Source of the DNA: Ipomoea triloba | Lineage: Eukaryota > Streptophyta > Magnoliopsida > Solanales > Convolvulaceae | Direction: 5' to 3' | NCBI RefSeq assembly: GCF_003576645.1 | Contig: NC_044918.1 | Location: forward strand, 17,321,624-17,385,623 | DNA length: 64,000 bases | Shown here: piece after piece, positions 28,925 to 40,161 of the stretch | Numbering within the stretch: position 1 is the stretch's first letter | Layout of the letters: every line of letters begins with the position of its first letter | Position numbers and translations under genes: made by a program | Notes under the pieces: model-generated | Told to the model about the DNA's origin: nothing | Seen by the model: the letters and a program-made list of their open reading frames with translations, nothing else | The model's database searches: none

Positions 28925-29030
28925 TTTTTTTTTTTTTTTGAGTACTACTGACTCTGTTACAACGTAGTATCTGTTCATAGCTACTTTCTCAACCTACTGA
29001 AGCACAAAGAGTCAACAATTACCTTCTACC
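28925..29030 (-). mobile_element. SINE fragment (3' part with poly-A)
   Basis: A T run at 28925-28939 is the poly-A tail of a minus-strand insertion. On the minus strand the body reads gttgactctttgtgcttcag, then taggttgagaaagtagctat, and ends gtcagtagtactc. Confidence 0.55.
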
Positions 29031-29364
29031 ATTGCTTATGATAGCAAATTGATGGGACCTAGCCCCTTGGGGCCAAAAACTTGGGACGAATTCACAGTAG
29101 GCTAGTAAGAGAAGGTAGGATTGGGCCTTGGAAAATGTTGGGCGGTTGCGGTTTTCTCATCAAATTATACAATGAACCAAATTTTACATTACATTGTGGA
29201 ACATGATCCAAAACTACATTTAGATTATGTATATACAGTTAACAAATTATGTATCCTTAAAATAAACTAAATATACATAATATGTTAGCTACATAATTAT
29301 AATATGTACATAATTTATTAGCGGGCGGTACATAATAGTATATAACTGTAAGTATATAATATTT

Positions 29365-29505
29365 TTTTTAAAGCAAACAACAGAAATATATTAATTCAGA
29401 TCATCAACCAGAACATTATAGAAGAAGGGAGGAGGATGCAAACTCCACTCCCTATGTTTAGGCATAGAAACAGACTCCCTAACTAACAAATGGACAGCAG
29501 TTTAA
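29365..29505 (-). mobile_element. LINE (L1-like) 3' end, different subfamily
   Basis: The minus strand encodes TAVHLLVRESVSMPKHREWS, then LHPPPFFYNVLVDDLN and a stop, followed by an A-rich tail. This is the pattern of the C-terminal tail of plant LINE ORF2 after RNase H. It is 5' truncated. Confidence 0.5.
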
Positions 29506-29646
29506 AAATAATGTGGTTATGAAAACTTTCTTGGGGTAAAACATCTTGCAATCTACGTAACTAAAGATACATATTTACATGTATACTTTAAAGAACAGCT
29601 ATATGTATATATAGCTATGTATTCATCTTAAACACTCTGAACTACT

Positions 29647-32600
29647 TCACACTATGGACTTAAATTCATCATCTTCACTCTCTGAGCTCCCCTCACTCCC
29701 TGAATGTTTAAGGAGTGGCGAAGCGTCGCGCTCACTTCCATTTATGTTGCCTGCGGCATATGGTGATTGACTCTTGAATTTTAGCAGGATTTCCAGGACC
29801 TCTTTCATGGTAGGTCTTCTATAAGGAGATGTATCAGTACAGAATATCCCAAGTTTGAACACTGATTGCATCTCATCTGAGTATTGTGGCTTCTTGATAT
29901 CTGCATCTAGTGCTTCAGCTATGGGTTTCCCTTCTTGCACGTATTGCCGTGCCCAATCAGCCAGGCATAACTCTGCACTGCCATCGTTGGGTTCCCTTCC
30001 GGTGACGAGCTCTAGAAGGATCACCCCGAAGCTGTACACGTCAATCTTCTCATTCACTTTAGTTGTGTGTGCATACTCTGAAAATCATAATAAAAACAAG
30101 TTGAGTTAATACCTAATTTAATCATCGACTATAGTATAGTGATTGTCTCAATTTAGTGACTTTTTGTGCTTTATTGGGTAGATGATTTTACCTAATTGAG
30201 TTCTCTGTTAAGATAATTTGGTAATTTTCTCTCTATTAATCCGTGTTGCAAAACTCGGCTGAGGCAAAAAGGGTGTTATGCGGAGTCTAGGCGGCCGACT
30301 CAACTGTTTTTTCCCTCTCAAAACGACATCGTTTTGAGCTGGAAAAAAAAAACTAAAAAAAATTAGGCGCCTAGTGCGCTTCACAACATGGCTATTAATA
30401 TCCAATTTAGTCTTCCGACTATAGTGATTTTACTCAATTTAGTCATCGACTATACTCACTATAGTGATTTTTCTTGATTTAATCATTGACTCTAACCGTC
30501 ACAGCAAAGGGAAGGCCTGACGGAGGACTTAATTAAGTAAAATCATAGAGTCCAAGACTCAATTAAACACAAAATCATTTAATACTAAATCGAAAAAAAT
30601 CAATAACTAAATTGGGTATTAATGACTCTAATAAAAACCTATCATTAGCATGCTTGTTTCTTAGTAAAACTTCAAAAGCCATAGCACAGGCCAAGAGTTA
30701 AGTGCATGAATCTAAACATTACCTGGAGCAATATAGCCAAAAGTGCCAGCCAATGTTGAGACTGTGTTAGCTTCTCCAGGCCTGATCAACATTCTTGCCA
30801 GACCAAAATCTGCAATTTTAGCATTGAACTCAGAGCCCAAAAGCACATTGCTCGATTTAACATCTCTGTGAACAATGGGCGGGGACGAGCCGTGGTGCAT
30901 ATAGCAGAGCCCCTGAGCTGCCCCAGTGGCAATGTGCAGCCTGGTAGGCCATTCCAGGACTTGGCAATAAGGGGGACTTGCAAAATATGGTCTCCTCTTT
31001 GGATGGAGCCATAAATCCAGGCTGCGATTTTCCATGTACTCATACACAAGAAGCATAGAGTCTTCACTAGAGATCCCACACAGGAGTTTCACTATGTTTG
31101 AGTGGCGAATCGTGCCAAGTATCTGCACTTCTGCTTCGAACTCCTTCTCGAGCTTTCGATCCAACTTCTTGCAGTTCCAAATCCTCTTAACAGCAACTTT
31201 TTCACCGGTGTGATGTAAGGGTTGTACGAGGTAAACTTCCCCCGATCCCCCACTGCCGATCACATTGTCTTCGACTAAATTTGACAGAATGTTTGATTCT
31301 GTGAAGTTTAGCCTGTGGAATGGTGTAAGCTTCCAGTTTGGGTCTAATCCTTGCTTTCCTTTCCTACTCTTTCTTAAACCAAACAGTATATAGAGAATGG
31401 CTAATAGAAACAAGGCTGCTGCTATGCTACCAAGAATAGCTATAACTCTGATTGAATTGCTATTCGATTTCTTGGTATTCAGGTTGCAAATTCTGAGGCC
31501 AATTGAAGGGGTGGCTGCACAAAGCTCAGGGTTATTCAAGAAGCTCTTATCGAAAACTGCATTTTCAAGAGCACCCGGGATTCTCCCCGAGAAGTGATTT
31601 GAAGACAGGTTGAGTGAAGTTAGCCTCAAACGCCCTATCTCGGGTGGAATTTCCCCGGAAAATTGATTTCCTGACAGGTCCAACTCGTTAAGATTTGGCA
31701 AAAGACCGAGTGCTGATGGGATTTCACCAGACAGTTGATTCCTACTGCATTTCAAGGAGGTCAGTGACTTCCATGAGATAATTTCTGATGGGAAATTCCC
31801 AGAAAGGTGATTCCCGTCTAACCAAAGAACCGATAACCTTTGCAGGACTGTCAATTCTTGAGGGATTTCACCAGTAAACAGATTATTGCTTGCCTTGAAG
31901 TTAACAAGATTATTCCAAGAAGAAACTCCAGCAGGGATTTCACCTGAGAATCTATTGTTGCTAATATCCACTAGAGACACATTGGATGCAATCTTTCGTG
32001 GAAGCTCACCAGTAAACAAGTTATCACTAATCAAGAACCTTGACAGACTCCTAGCTGCCCACAAATCATCAGGAATTGTACCAGAAAGTTGATTCTTTTC
32101 CACTCTGACACTTTCCAAGGTTTGACAATCCCCAAGAGACTTTGGAAGCTCACCTGTAAGGTTGTTGCTAAAAGCAATGATGCTAGAAAGCACCTTGTTA
32201 TCACACAGCCCCTCTGGCAATGATCCCACAAGATTGTTTGTGGAAACATCAAAAGTTTGCAGCTTTGAATGTTTACCAAACTCTCCCGGAATTTTGCCCG
32301 ACAGATTGTTGGTGAACAGCCTCACATCCCACAATGCTGGTAATCTACCTATGCTTCCTGGAATTTCGCCCGATAATTGATTCATGAACAAAACCAGCCC
32401 CTCCAATTTTGTCAGCTTCCCAAAGTCTTGAGGGATTTTGCCGGTTAAGGTGTTATTGGAAAAATCAATCCAATTCAAATCCAATGCCTCAATTGACTGA
32501 GGAATAGGACCTGAAAATTTGTTTACCTGGAGGTAAACTGTGGTCAAATTCTTAAGCAGAAACAAGTTGTTTGGAATGTTACCGCTCAGACTATTTCCAG

Positions 32601-33336
32601 ATAAATCCAAGAATTCCAAAGCTGTCATGTTTCCAATGATATTCTCAGGAATTTCTCCAACCAAATTTGAATTTTGGATCCATAGATTCCTCAGTTTCTT
32701 CAATTGAGCAAAACTTGAAGGAATCCCCTGCGGTGCAAAGGGATTCTCGTACAAAGTCAGAACTTCAAGATTCACCAATTCACCAATTTCCGGCGGGAAA
32801 GAGCCATTATAGAAGGTGGCGGCAAACTGAAGCTCTTTTAACTGCTTTAGTCCTCCAATGGCTGGTGGGATGCCATCAGTGAAATAGTTGGAGGAGAGGT
32901 TAAAAGCCGTGAGGCGGGGAGAAAGGCGGTTAATATCAGTTGGGATGGAGCCGTTGAAGGAGTTGAAAGACAAGTCTAAGATTTCAAGATTTGAGCAATT
33001 GTAGAGAGCTAGAGGGAAAGGCCCAGGGATGAGGTTGTGGTTGAGATCAAGAATGGTGAGGTTTTTGAGGTCACATATGGATGGTGGGATGGTTTGGTTA
33101 AGGTTTAGGTAGGCTAGCCGGATTCCGGTGACGGAGCCGTCTCCACAGGTGATCTCCGGCCAAGTACAGTGATCGGAGGATGAAGTCCAGTGGGAAAGAT
33201 TGGATGGGTTAGAAAAATGGTTTTTTATTTGAAGCAAAATTGTTCTCTCTGGATTATTGATACTTGGTTGGGAGTTTCCAGGGAAGGGCAAAGTGAAGAG
33301 CAGAAGTGTGAGGGTGATGAGGGTTAGTTTGGACAT
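29647..33336 (-). CDS. RLK-B: LRR receptor-like kinase, HSL3-type, 1014 aa
   Basis: Exon 1 is 33336-30723, exon 2 is 30077-29647, phase-1 intron at the same codon as in RLK-A. Signal peptide LITLTLLLFTLPFPGNS; N-cap SHWTSSSDHCTWPEITC; about 20 LRRs; TM segment VIAILGSIAAALFLLAIL. The kinase has GSGGSGEVY, VAVKRIW, HRDVKSSN and DFGLARML, with APE restored by splicing. The tail is rich in Ser/Glu/Asp (SEGSSESEDDEFKSIV). All key kinase residues are present, so a functional receptor is likely. The intron (645 bp) is enlarged by a MITE-like insertion. Confidence 0.93.
30100..30640. mobile_element. MITE-like inverted repeats inside the RLK-B intron
   Basis: The left taatacctaatttaatcatc faces aactaaattgggtattaatg on the right. 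Inner repeats of tcatcgactatagt and ctcaatttagt suggest a nested insertion. The corresponding introns of RLK-A and RLK-D are only 153 and 131 bp and lack this sequence. Confidence 0.5.
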
Positions 33337-33624
33337 TATGATGTTTATTTAGGATGAAAAAGCTTGGTTCTTGAAATGGTGGCATGGAAGAGTGCTTGTA
33401 TCTGAGGCAGATCAGAATTGAAGAAAATGTGCAGAGTCTCTAATTCAAGTGCTTGAATCTGTATGAAGAAAAAGTTAAAATTCTACTTTTCAATTGGCCT
33501 TATCAATCCCAGTTGGATGTGTTTGCCTTCTATATATACACAATACACGCACACACAGACATAATATTGGACTTTTTTTTTTTTTTTTGGAGAATAATAC
33601 TGGAGCTGAACCTGCTGGCAGAAA

Positions 33625-33723
33625 TGCAGAATGTAGTCCTCCCCCCATCTAAGAGATTATTATATTACTATGANTGCAGAATGTAGTCCTCCCCCCATCT
33701 AAGAGATTATTATATTACTATGA
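33625..33723. repeat. Exact 49-bp duplication around a single N (probable assembly join)
   Basis: 33625-33673 and 33675-33723 are identical by eye (tgcagaatgtagtcctcccc and onward), separated by one N at 33674. This is the pattern left when overlapping contig ends are joined without being collapsed. Confidence 0.8.
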
Positions 33724-33785
33724 TTTACTCTTTTATTATCTTGTCAGGTCTAAATGTAGGAGCTCTTCAAACGAGGAATTTTGAC

Positions 33786-33868
33786 CACTGAGGCTCAAAT
33801 CCACTCCCATCATCCACGTGAAAGTGTTAACCGGGACACCGGATGCCACTAGACCACAAGGTCTTTAG
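33786..33868 (-). mobile_element. SINE fragment (tRNA-like 5' part)
   Basis: On the minus strand this reads ggtctagtggcatccggtgt, then cccggttaacac, and ends gagcctcagtgg, covering box-A- and box-B-like motifs of the SINE family also seen at 10506 and 40649. Confidence 0.5.
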
Positions 33869-33869
33869 C

Positions 33870-34093
33870 ATAAATGATTATTTCTTAATATGCTTAAATA
33901 TCAATTATTTTATAACTAAAAACATTATACTAATAAATAAAAGTAGTGCACCAAAATACTAATTAAGTAGTTAAATCGTAAAATACGGAGTATCAATTAG
34001 CACAAAGTCAATTTAAAATATTAAAAAAATACAATGTTTAAACTTCAAAATATTTTTAAAAATATTTTATTTTTTTATATCATTAAAATTTTC

Positions 34094-34169
<76 letters not shown>

Positions 34170-35733
34170 TTTAAATTAAACCCATCGATCTAAAGATAAG
34201 ATGTCAAATAAATGATGTCAATGTTTTCAATATTACATCTTTCCAAATATCTCACATTGTTTCTAAGTTAGAAAATGCAATTCCATTTTTTATATGTTGG
34301 TCAGAATTTAAAAAATAAAAATAAAAAATTAGAAACATGTTTCCAAAGTTTTGATTTGGGTTAGAATCTTAACACAGACACAAAAAAAGAGAGTCTGAAA
34401 TTCCATTTCCCAAAATTTTTATTAATTAGGAAACAACCAAAATATTTCTAGAAATTTTTGATTAATTAAGAAACTGCACATAAATGTTTCTAAGCAAGCT
34501 TCAAAGATGAATTATTTCAAAAGCAAAAAACACTATTCTCATAGAGTTGTTGTGCAAAATAGCTTTTTAATATCCATGGCATGGGGTTTGGTTATTGGAT
34601 TATTACATATTTACATGTATCTTTTATTAACTTGTAATGAAATTGGACAATTTATGGGTACGTAGTCATAAAAATGTAAAAATAGAGCTTTTGTTTTAAT
34701 ATTGTTGTGTTAAGGAGTGAACATTATGTAGTAATCTAGTAGGGAAAATTATATTTTTCTACTTTTACTTATATATATATATTTTTATAATATTCTACTT
34801 TTACTTATTAGTGCGTGACTTTTAATTATAAATATATGCTTTTATTTTTATTTTTTAACACTTTTTTCACCTTTTTGTTTCTTACGGAGTATATTTAAAA
34901 AAAAATAAATTAAATGATACCCGTTTTCGCATTTCCTTTTCTTTAGTAATGGCTAACTGTGGGAGCATGCTGCGCCGCTGCGACTTATGAATTGTAAACA
35001 GCCTTTGTTGAACAAAGACTAGTCAACTCGTCAGACAACAACCTAAGTTCCACGGCTACGGCATTGAAAAGTAATAACCTAAGATCTACACAAAATAATA
35101 TCTTTGTCGTACCAAAAATTTCATCTGCATTGTTATGTACGCCATAAGCTACAGCCACATCTTATGATATACGGAGTATGATTCTAATTGACAAAGGATC
35201 ACAATTGGCATGGATAAATGAACTTAGATTGTTTATAGATAATTTGTTTAAATCTCGAAGGTCAATAAAATACTTCCACTGAGAATCATACTTTAATTAT
35301 ATTATCAAGTCAACGTCCTAATCAATTTGGATGGATTATTCGAATACTTCTAGATTAAATGTGAAACTTAATATTGCACTCAAGTTACGGCAAATTATTC
35401 TATGAATTTGGATAAAAATATACAATTTACATATTAAATATTTATAATTTGAATTGTGAACATTTAATTATTCTAGCTTAAATGTGAAACTTAATATTGC
35501 ACTCAAGTTACGGCAAATTATTCTATGAATTTGGATAAAAATACACAATTTACATATTAAATATTTATAATTTGAATTGTGAACATTTAATATGTAATTG
35601 TGACGAATTCATTTTAGAAGGTGGATCTAGGTCCAAGAAATAACTATTGTCATATTACTTAGTGGGCATTTAACAGCGCACCACCAGCGCTTTCTAGTTA
35701 ACAAATTAATAAAAACTGAACTTATTCATTGGA
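33870..35733. other. AT-rich intergenic DNA with tandem duplication
   Basis: An (AT)n run occupies about 34098-34168. A 124-bp unit is tandemly duplicated at about 35350-35473 and 35474-35597 (taaatgtgaaacttaatatt and onward), with very few differences. No gene recognised. Confidence 0.6.
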
Positions 35734-35890
35734 TGAGAACAATTATGTTTGTATTAGAGTTCACAAAATATAACTGTAGGAATACAAGAGTATATATACA
35801 AGAGAATCATAAGTAAACTAGGACTGATAATCATAAGTAAACTAGGACTGAGACTTATAGTATGACTCTATTATGTAGAGTCCTAATACT
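35734..35890 (-). repeat. 3' LTR of the copia element
   Basis: 157 bp; begins tgagaacaattatg on the plus strand. It contains an internal 24-bp direct repeat (aatcataagtaaactaggac) and a TATATATA stretch that could serve as the promoter TATA. Confidence 0.9.
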
Positions 35891-35895
35891 CCCCC

Positions 35896-38800
35896 TCAAG
35901 CGGATGGTACGGAAGTAACCTGTAGCTTGTCACGTAAGAAGCAGAACCGGGGACCTGCGAGTGACTTGGTGAAAATATCAGCTAGCTGATCCTTAGTAGA
36001 AATAAAGTGCACCTGAATGTCTCCTGCAGCTACTCTGTCTCTCACAAAGTGATAATCAATTTCGACATGCTTTGTGCGAGCATGAAAAATAGGATTAGCA
36101 CACATATAAGTAGCTCCAAGATTGTCACACCAAAGTTTGGGCACTGGAAGAGGTGAAATTCCTATTTCTCGCAGCAAAGAGAGGATCCACAGAACTTCAG
36201 CACATACATCTGCAAGAGCCTTGTACTCTGCTTCAGTAGAAGATCGAGCAACAGTCCTTTGTTTCTTGCATACCCAGGACACTAGATTGGTTCCAAGAAA
36301 CACAGCATGCCCACTAGTAGACTTTCTATCCGTAGGACAACCAGCCCAGTCAGAATCCGAGAATGCATGAAGCTCACCTGAACTTGACTTTCTCAATCGC
36401 AGACCCAAAGACATAGTACCTTTAACATACCTTAACACACGTTTCAGTTGTTCCCAGTGTGCAGTGGTTGGAGCATGCATGTGCTGACAAAGCAGATTAA
36501 CTGCAAAGGATAAATCTGGTCTCGTGATAGTTAGGTACTGTAGTGCACCTGCAATGCTCCGGTATTGCGTGGGATCATCATATGGATCTGTACAGGTAGA
36601 TATTGTCTTTGAAGTCGTAGTAGGTGTAGACACAGGTTTGCAGTCTGTCATACCAGCTCGTTTAAGTATGTCAGTCATATACCTGCGCTGAGAAAGCAAC
36701 ACTCCATCTGCACACTTGACTGTTTCAATCCCAAGGAAAAACCCAGGCTCACCAAGATCTCTAATCTTGAAAGTACTAGAGAGCTTGGAGAGCAAAGCCT
36801 CCAATGCACCATGCTCATTGCTCATAACAAGAATATCATCCACATAAACAAGCAGGTAAACAGTAGCCGATCCACGAGAATAATAAAATAACGAAACATC
36901 AGTTTTAGAGGCATTAAAACCAGCAGATAACAGAAAAGTGTGCAAACGAGTGAACCAAGCCCGGGGAGCCTGCTTCAAACCATACAGGGAGCGTTTCAAC
37001 AAGCAAACATGATCAGGGTGCTGAGAATCAACATACCCCGGAGGCTGACGCATGTAAACAGTTTCTGTAAGATTACCATTAAGGAATGCATTATGCACAT
37101 CCAATTGCCTGACTAGCCAACCAGAAGAAAGAGCAAGAGAGAGCAACAACCTGACTGTAGTAGGTTTAACCACCGGGCTGAAAGGGTCAAAGAAATCTTG
37201 ACCCGGGACCTGATTAAACCCTTTAGCCACGAGCCTGGCCTTGTAGCGCTCAACAGATCCATCAGCCTTCCTTTTCGTGCGAAACACCCACTTGCAGCCA
37301 ATAATATTCATAGACGCAGTGGGAGGAACCAAGCACCATGTCTGATTCTGCAACAAGGCATTGAACTCCTGATCCATTGCCTCCCTCCATTCAGAGTGTT
37401 TGACTGCCTGAGTATAACAAGTAGGATCAACAGAGGAAACTTGCACAGTCAAACCCGCAACCGGAGCCACAGACCGACTCCTAGTGGCCATGGAGTGAGA
37501 CCTCTCCGTGGGACGCACAGTACGACCACGTGGCCGACCACGAGGCCTCTTTTGAGCCACATCAGCAGGAGGCGAGGGAGCTACCACAGATGGATCAGCC
37601 ACAGGATGAAAAACAGATTCAGCCCAAGGTCGTGCAATAGATTCTGATGGAGCCTGCAAAACAGACTTAGCACCAAAAGGAAACACAGCTTCATCAAACC
37701 GCACATGACGGCACACAAAAACTTTATTAGTACGCAGGTCCATGCACCTATAACCCCGAAACGAATCAGGATAGCCCAGAAAGACACATGGAGAAGACCT
37801 GTAAGACAGTTTATGACGATTATATGGCCGTAAGTGCGGATAGCACAGACAGCCAAAGACACGAAGAAAGGAATATGATGGCTGAGATCTGTGCACTAAG
37901 ACATGAGGACTAGAGTTATGGAGAGTATGCGAGGGCATTTTGTTAATAAGGAAAACAGCAGCCTCAAAAGCAAAATGCCAGAACCGAGACGGCACAGAGG
38001 CACGAGCCATAAGTGCTAGCCCGGTTTCAACCACATGCCTGTGCTTCCGTTCCACACGACCATTCTGTTCGTGTGTGTACGCACAAGATTGCCTGTGACT
38101 AATACCAAGCTGAACAAAAACAGAATGTAACTTTTTATACTCAGCCCCTAAATCAGATTGAACAGCTTTGATTTTACGATTGAAGGCACGTTCAACTAAA
38201 CATCGAAAACGCTCAAAAACAGAATATATATCTGACTTTAATTTCATAGGAAAATACCAAGTATAACGAGAAAAGTCATCCACAAATAAAACAAAATAAC
38301 GATAACCCTCAGAAGAGAGTACAGGAGCAGGGCCCCAAATGTCCGTATAAACTAAATCTAGCACATTCGAACTAACAGAGACAACACGTGGCAATGGGAA
38401 ACGTGCAGATTTACCCATTTGACACGCAGAACACACAGTATGAGAAGTTTTATTCGACTCACTAACAGAACAAGACTCCAAGACTCGATATAAAACACGC
38501 TGATGCGGATGACCCAAACGATCATGCCACGTAGACGCCGAAGCACGAGCAGAAATAAACGCGGAAGGTGAACCAGAAGGAACCGGCAAGGTATAGAGCC
38601 CACCGGAACTATTGCCCCGCAAAAGAATTTCCTTGGTCCGAATATCCTTCACAACAAAGAAGGAAGGGTGAAACTCAAAAAACACCTGATTATCCGACGC
38701 AAAGCGCTGAACGGATAATAAAGAGGCAGAAAGACGGGGAACATGTAAAATATGAGACAACTTAAGAGACCTAGAAGGCGTAGAAATAGAAGCATGACCC

Positions 38801-39963
38801 ACGTTACTAATAAGTAAAGGCGTACCGTCACCAACACGTAAAGTGTCGTTACCACCATATTCTTCAGAAGTAGAGAGGGCAGCTATATCAGGTGTGACAT
38901 GATGTGTTGCACCAGTGTCAGGCAACCAGGTATGAGCAGTCACGTTATTCGCCGAATCACCCTGATGAATAAAATTCGCTTGCGGAGAAACCACATAAGG
39001 CAACTTGTAACAAGACAAAGCCGAGTGACCAAATGAACCGCAAATTTGACACTGGATGGAAGAGCCTCTGCCACGGCCTCTCCCACCGCCACGTGACTGC
39101 CGACCAGAACCGCCGCCGCCGCGCCATGCAGAACCTCCGCGACCGCGAGCAGAACTAGAACCAGCACGACCGAACGGTGCTCCGCCAGCCGAACGGCCTC
39201 CTCCACGACCACGCGACTGGCGACCTCCCTGAGCAGCGAAAGCCGCCGGTGCAGCACCTCCAGGCAATGCGTAATCATCACCGGCGATGAAGTCTTGCGC
39301 GCCCAGCAAGTCAGCAAGCTCAAGGAGCGTCACCGGATGTCCTCGAACCGCCAGCGAAGAGGTGACACCCTTGAACTCCGGTCGAAGGCCGCGGAACACG
39401 TACAGGTTCTGTTCTTCCAGCGTTACCTTCCGGCCGGCGAGAGCTAAATCTTCAACAATAAGCTGAGCTCGCCCGAGATACTCTGCCGTCGACGAATCTC
39501 CTTGCCGGAGACCATGGAGTTGGCTAAGCAAGTGAAGTTGGCGGGATTGAGAGGCGGAAGCGAGGGACTGCTCAATGGCATCCCACAACTCCTTCGATGT
39601 CCTACAGCCGACGGCGATGGAGAGCACCTCCTCGGACAGCGAAGAAACCAGGAGAGACAGCAACCCTTGATCACGGCGAGACCACGCAACAAACGCCGGA
39701 TTCCGAACGCGGGCAGCAGCAGCAGACACGGCAGGGAGGAACTCCTCCGGGCAAGGACACGATCCATCAACAAGATCAATGAGATCATGGCCACGTAGAA
39801 ACGGGAGAACCTGAGTACGCCAAAACAAAAAATTGCGGTGGTTGAGTTTGATGCTAATGTAGTGATGAGCAGAAGAGAGCGACGACACGGGAGCCGGCGC
39901 CGCAGAACTCATAGCAACATCTGAAACGGTCCGCTCAGAGGCAGAGCCGTCATTCGTAGCCAT
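35896..39963 (-). CDS. Copia gag-pol polyprotein, intact, 1355 aa
   Basis: A single frame starts 26 bases downstream of the primer-binding site. Order: gag (UBN2-like; FLFWRTQVLPFLRGH near residue 50), an Arg/Gly-rich stretch (about 245-300), and a zinc knuckle CQICGSFGHSALSC near 305. Next come aspartic protease DTGATHH near 350, integrase with an HHCC region (GHPHQRVL, CSACQMGKSARF) and a catalytic core (DLVYTDIWGP, QNGRVERKH), reverse transcriptase (KWVFRTKRKADGSVERYKAR, LDVHNAFLNG, YVDDILVMSN), and RNase H (SDSDWAG, STEAEYKAL, KHVEIDYHFVRD). The integrase-before-RT order defines Ty1/copia. No stop or frameshift was found, so the element may be autonomous. Confidence 0.95.
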   Translation of the reverse strand: MATNDGSASERTVSDVAMSSAAPAPVSSLSSAHHYISIKLNHRNFLFWRTQVLPFLRGHDLIDLVDGSCPCPEEFLPAVSAAAARVRNPAFVAWSRRDQGLLSLLVSSLSEEVLSIAVGCRTSKELWDAIEQSLASASQSRQLHLLSQLHGLRQGDSSTAEYLGRAQLIVEDLALAGRKVTLEEQNLYVFRGLRPEFKGVTSSLAVRGHPVTLLELADLLGAQDFIAGDDYALPGGAAPAAFAAQGGRQSRGRGGGRSAGGAPFGRAGSSSARGRGGSAWRGGGGSGRQSRGGGRGRGRGSSIQCQICGSFGHSALSCYKLPYVVSPQANFIHQGDSANNVTAHTWLPDTGATHHVTPDIAALSTSEEYGGNDTLRVGDGTPLLISNVGHASISTPSRSLKLSHILHVPRLSASLLSVQRFASDNQVFFEFHPSFFVVKDIRTKEILLRGNSSGGLYTLPVPSGSPSAFISARASASTWHDRLGHPHQRVLYRVLESCSVSESNKTSHTVCSACQMGKSARFPLPRVVSVSSNVLDLVYTDIWGPAPVLSSEGYRYFVLFVDDFSRYTWYFPMKLKSDIYSVFERFRCLVERAFNRKIKAVQSDLGAEYKKLHSVFVQLGISHRQSCAYTHEQNGRVERKHRHVVETGLALMARASVPSRFWHFAFEAAVFLINKMPSHTLHNSSPHVLVHRSQPSYSFLRVFGCLCYPHLRPYNRHKLSYRSSPCVFLGYPDSFRGYRCMDLRTNKVFVCRHVRFDEAVFPFGAKSVLQAPSESIARPWAESVFHPVADPSVVAPSPPADVAQKRPRGRPRGRTVRPTERSHSMATRSRSVAPVAGLTVQVSSVDPTCYTQAVKHSEWREAMDQEFNALLQNQTWCLVPPTASMNIIGCKWVFRTKRKADGSVERYKARLVAKGFNQVPGQDFFDPFSPVVKPTTVRLLLSLALSSGWLVRQLDVHNAFLNGNLTETVYMRQPPGYVDSQHPDHVCLLKRSLYGLKQAPRAWFTRLHTFLLSAGFNASKTDVSLFYYSRGSATVYLLVYVDDILVMSNEHGALEALLSKLSSTFKIRDLGEPGFFLGIETVKCADGVLLSQRRYMTDILKRAGMTDCKPVSTPTTTSKTISTCTDPYDDPTQYRSIAGALQYLTITRPDLSFAVNLLCQHMHAPTTAHWEQLKRVLRYVKGTMSLGLRLRKSSSGELHAFSDSDWAGCPTDRKSTSGHAVFLGTNLVSWVCKKQRTVARSSTEAEYKALADVCAEVLWILSLLREIGISPLPVPKLWCDNLGATYMCANPIFHARTKHVEIDYHFVRDRVAAGDIQVHFISTKDQLADIFTKSLAGPRFCFLRDKLQVTSVPSA

Positions 39964-39999
39964 GGGAACAAGAACGAAACCCTAGCGACTGATACCAGA

Positions 40000-40156
40000 T
40001 GAGAACAATTATGTTTGTATTAGAGTTCACAAAATATAACTGTAGGAATACAAGAGTATATATACAAGAGAATCATAAGTAAACTAGGACTGATAATCAT
40101 AAGTAAACTAGGACTGAGACTTATAGTATGACTCTATTATGTAGAGTCCTAATACA
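40000..40156 (-). repeat. 5' LTR of the copia element
   Basis: 157 bp, same sequence as 35734-35890 apart from its terminal base (a here, t in the other copy). Flanked on the outside by the target duplication ttgga. Confidence 0.9.
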
Positions 40157-40161
40157 TTGGA

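Larger units (their letters stand above)
35734..40156 (-). mobile_element. Complete Ty1/copia LTR retrotransposon
   Basis: 157-bp LTRs at 35734-35890 and 40000-40156 (TG...CA on the right copy) look identical by eye except for the last base. A 5-bp target duplication ttgga lies at 35729-35733 and 40157-40161. On the minus strand the primer-binding site TGGTATCAG (39997-39989), complementary to initiator tRNA-Met, follows the 5' LTR. The purine tract GAGGGGGAG (around 35897-35889) precedes the 3' LTR and overlaps the stop codon of the polyprotein. It lies between RLK-B and RLK-C, and its intact frame and near-identical LTRs indicate a very recent insertion. Confidence 0.95.

Noticed and set aside
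30786..32882. Several 60-100 codon open frames on both strands inside RLK-B (and equivalents in A and D)
   Set aside because: Overlapping shadows of a long, well-supported LRR/kinase coding frame; they recur at equivalent places in all paralogs.
37198..37647. 149-codon plus-strand open frame inside the copia element
   Set aside because: Antisense to the intact pol frame, with no recognisable protein.
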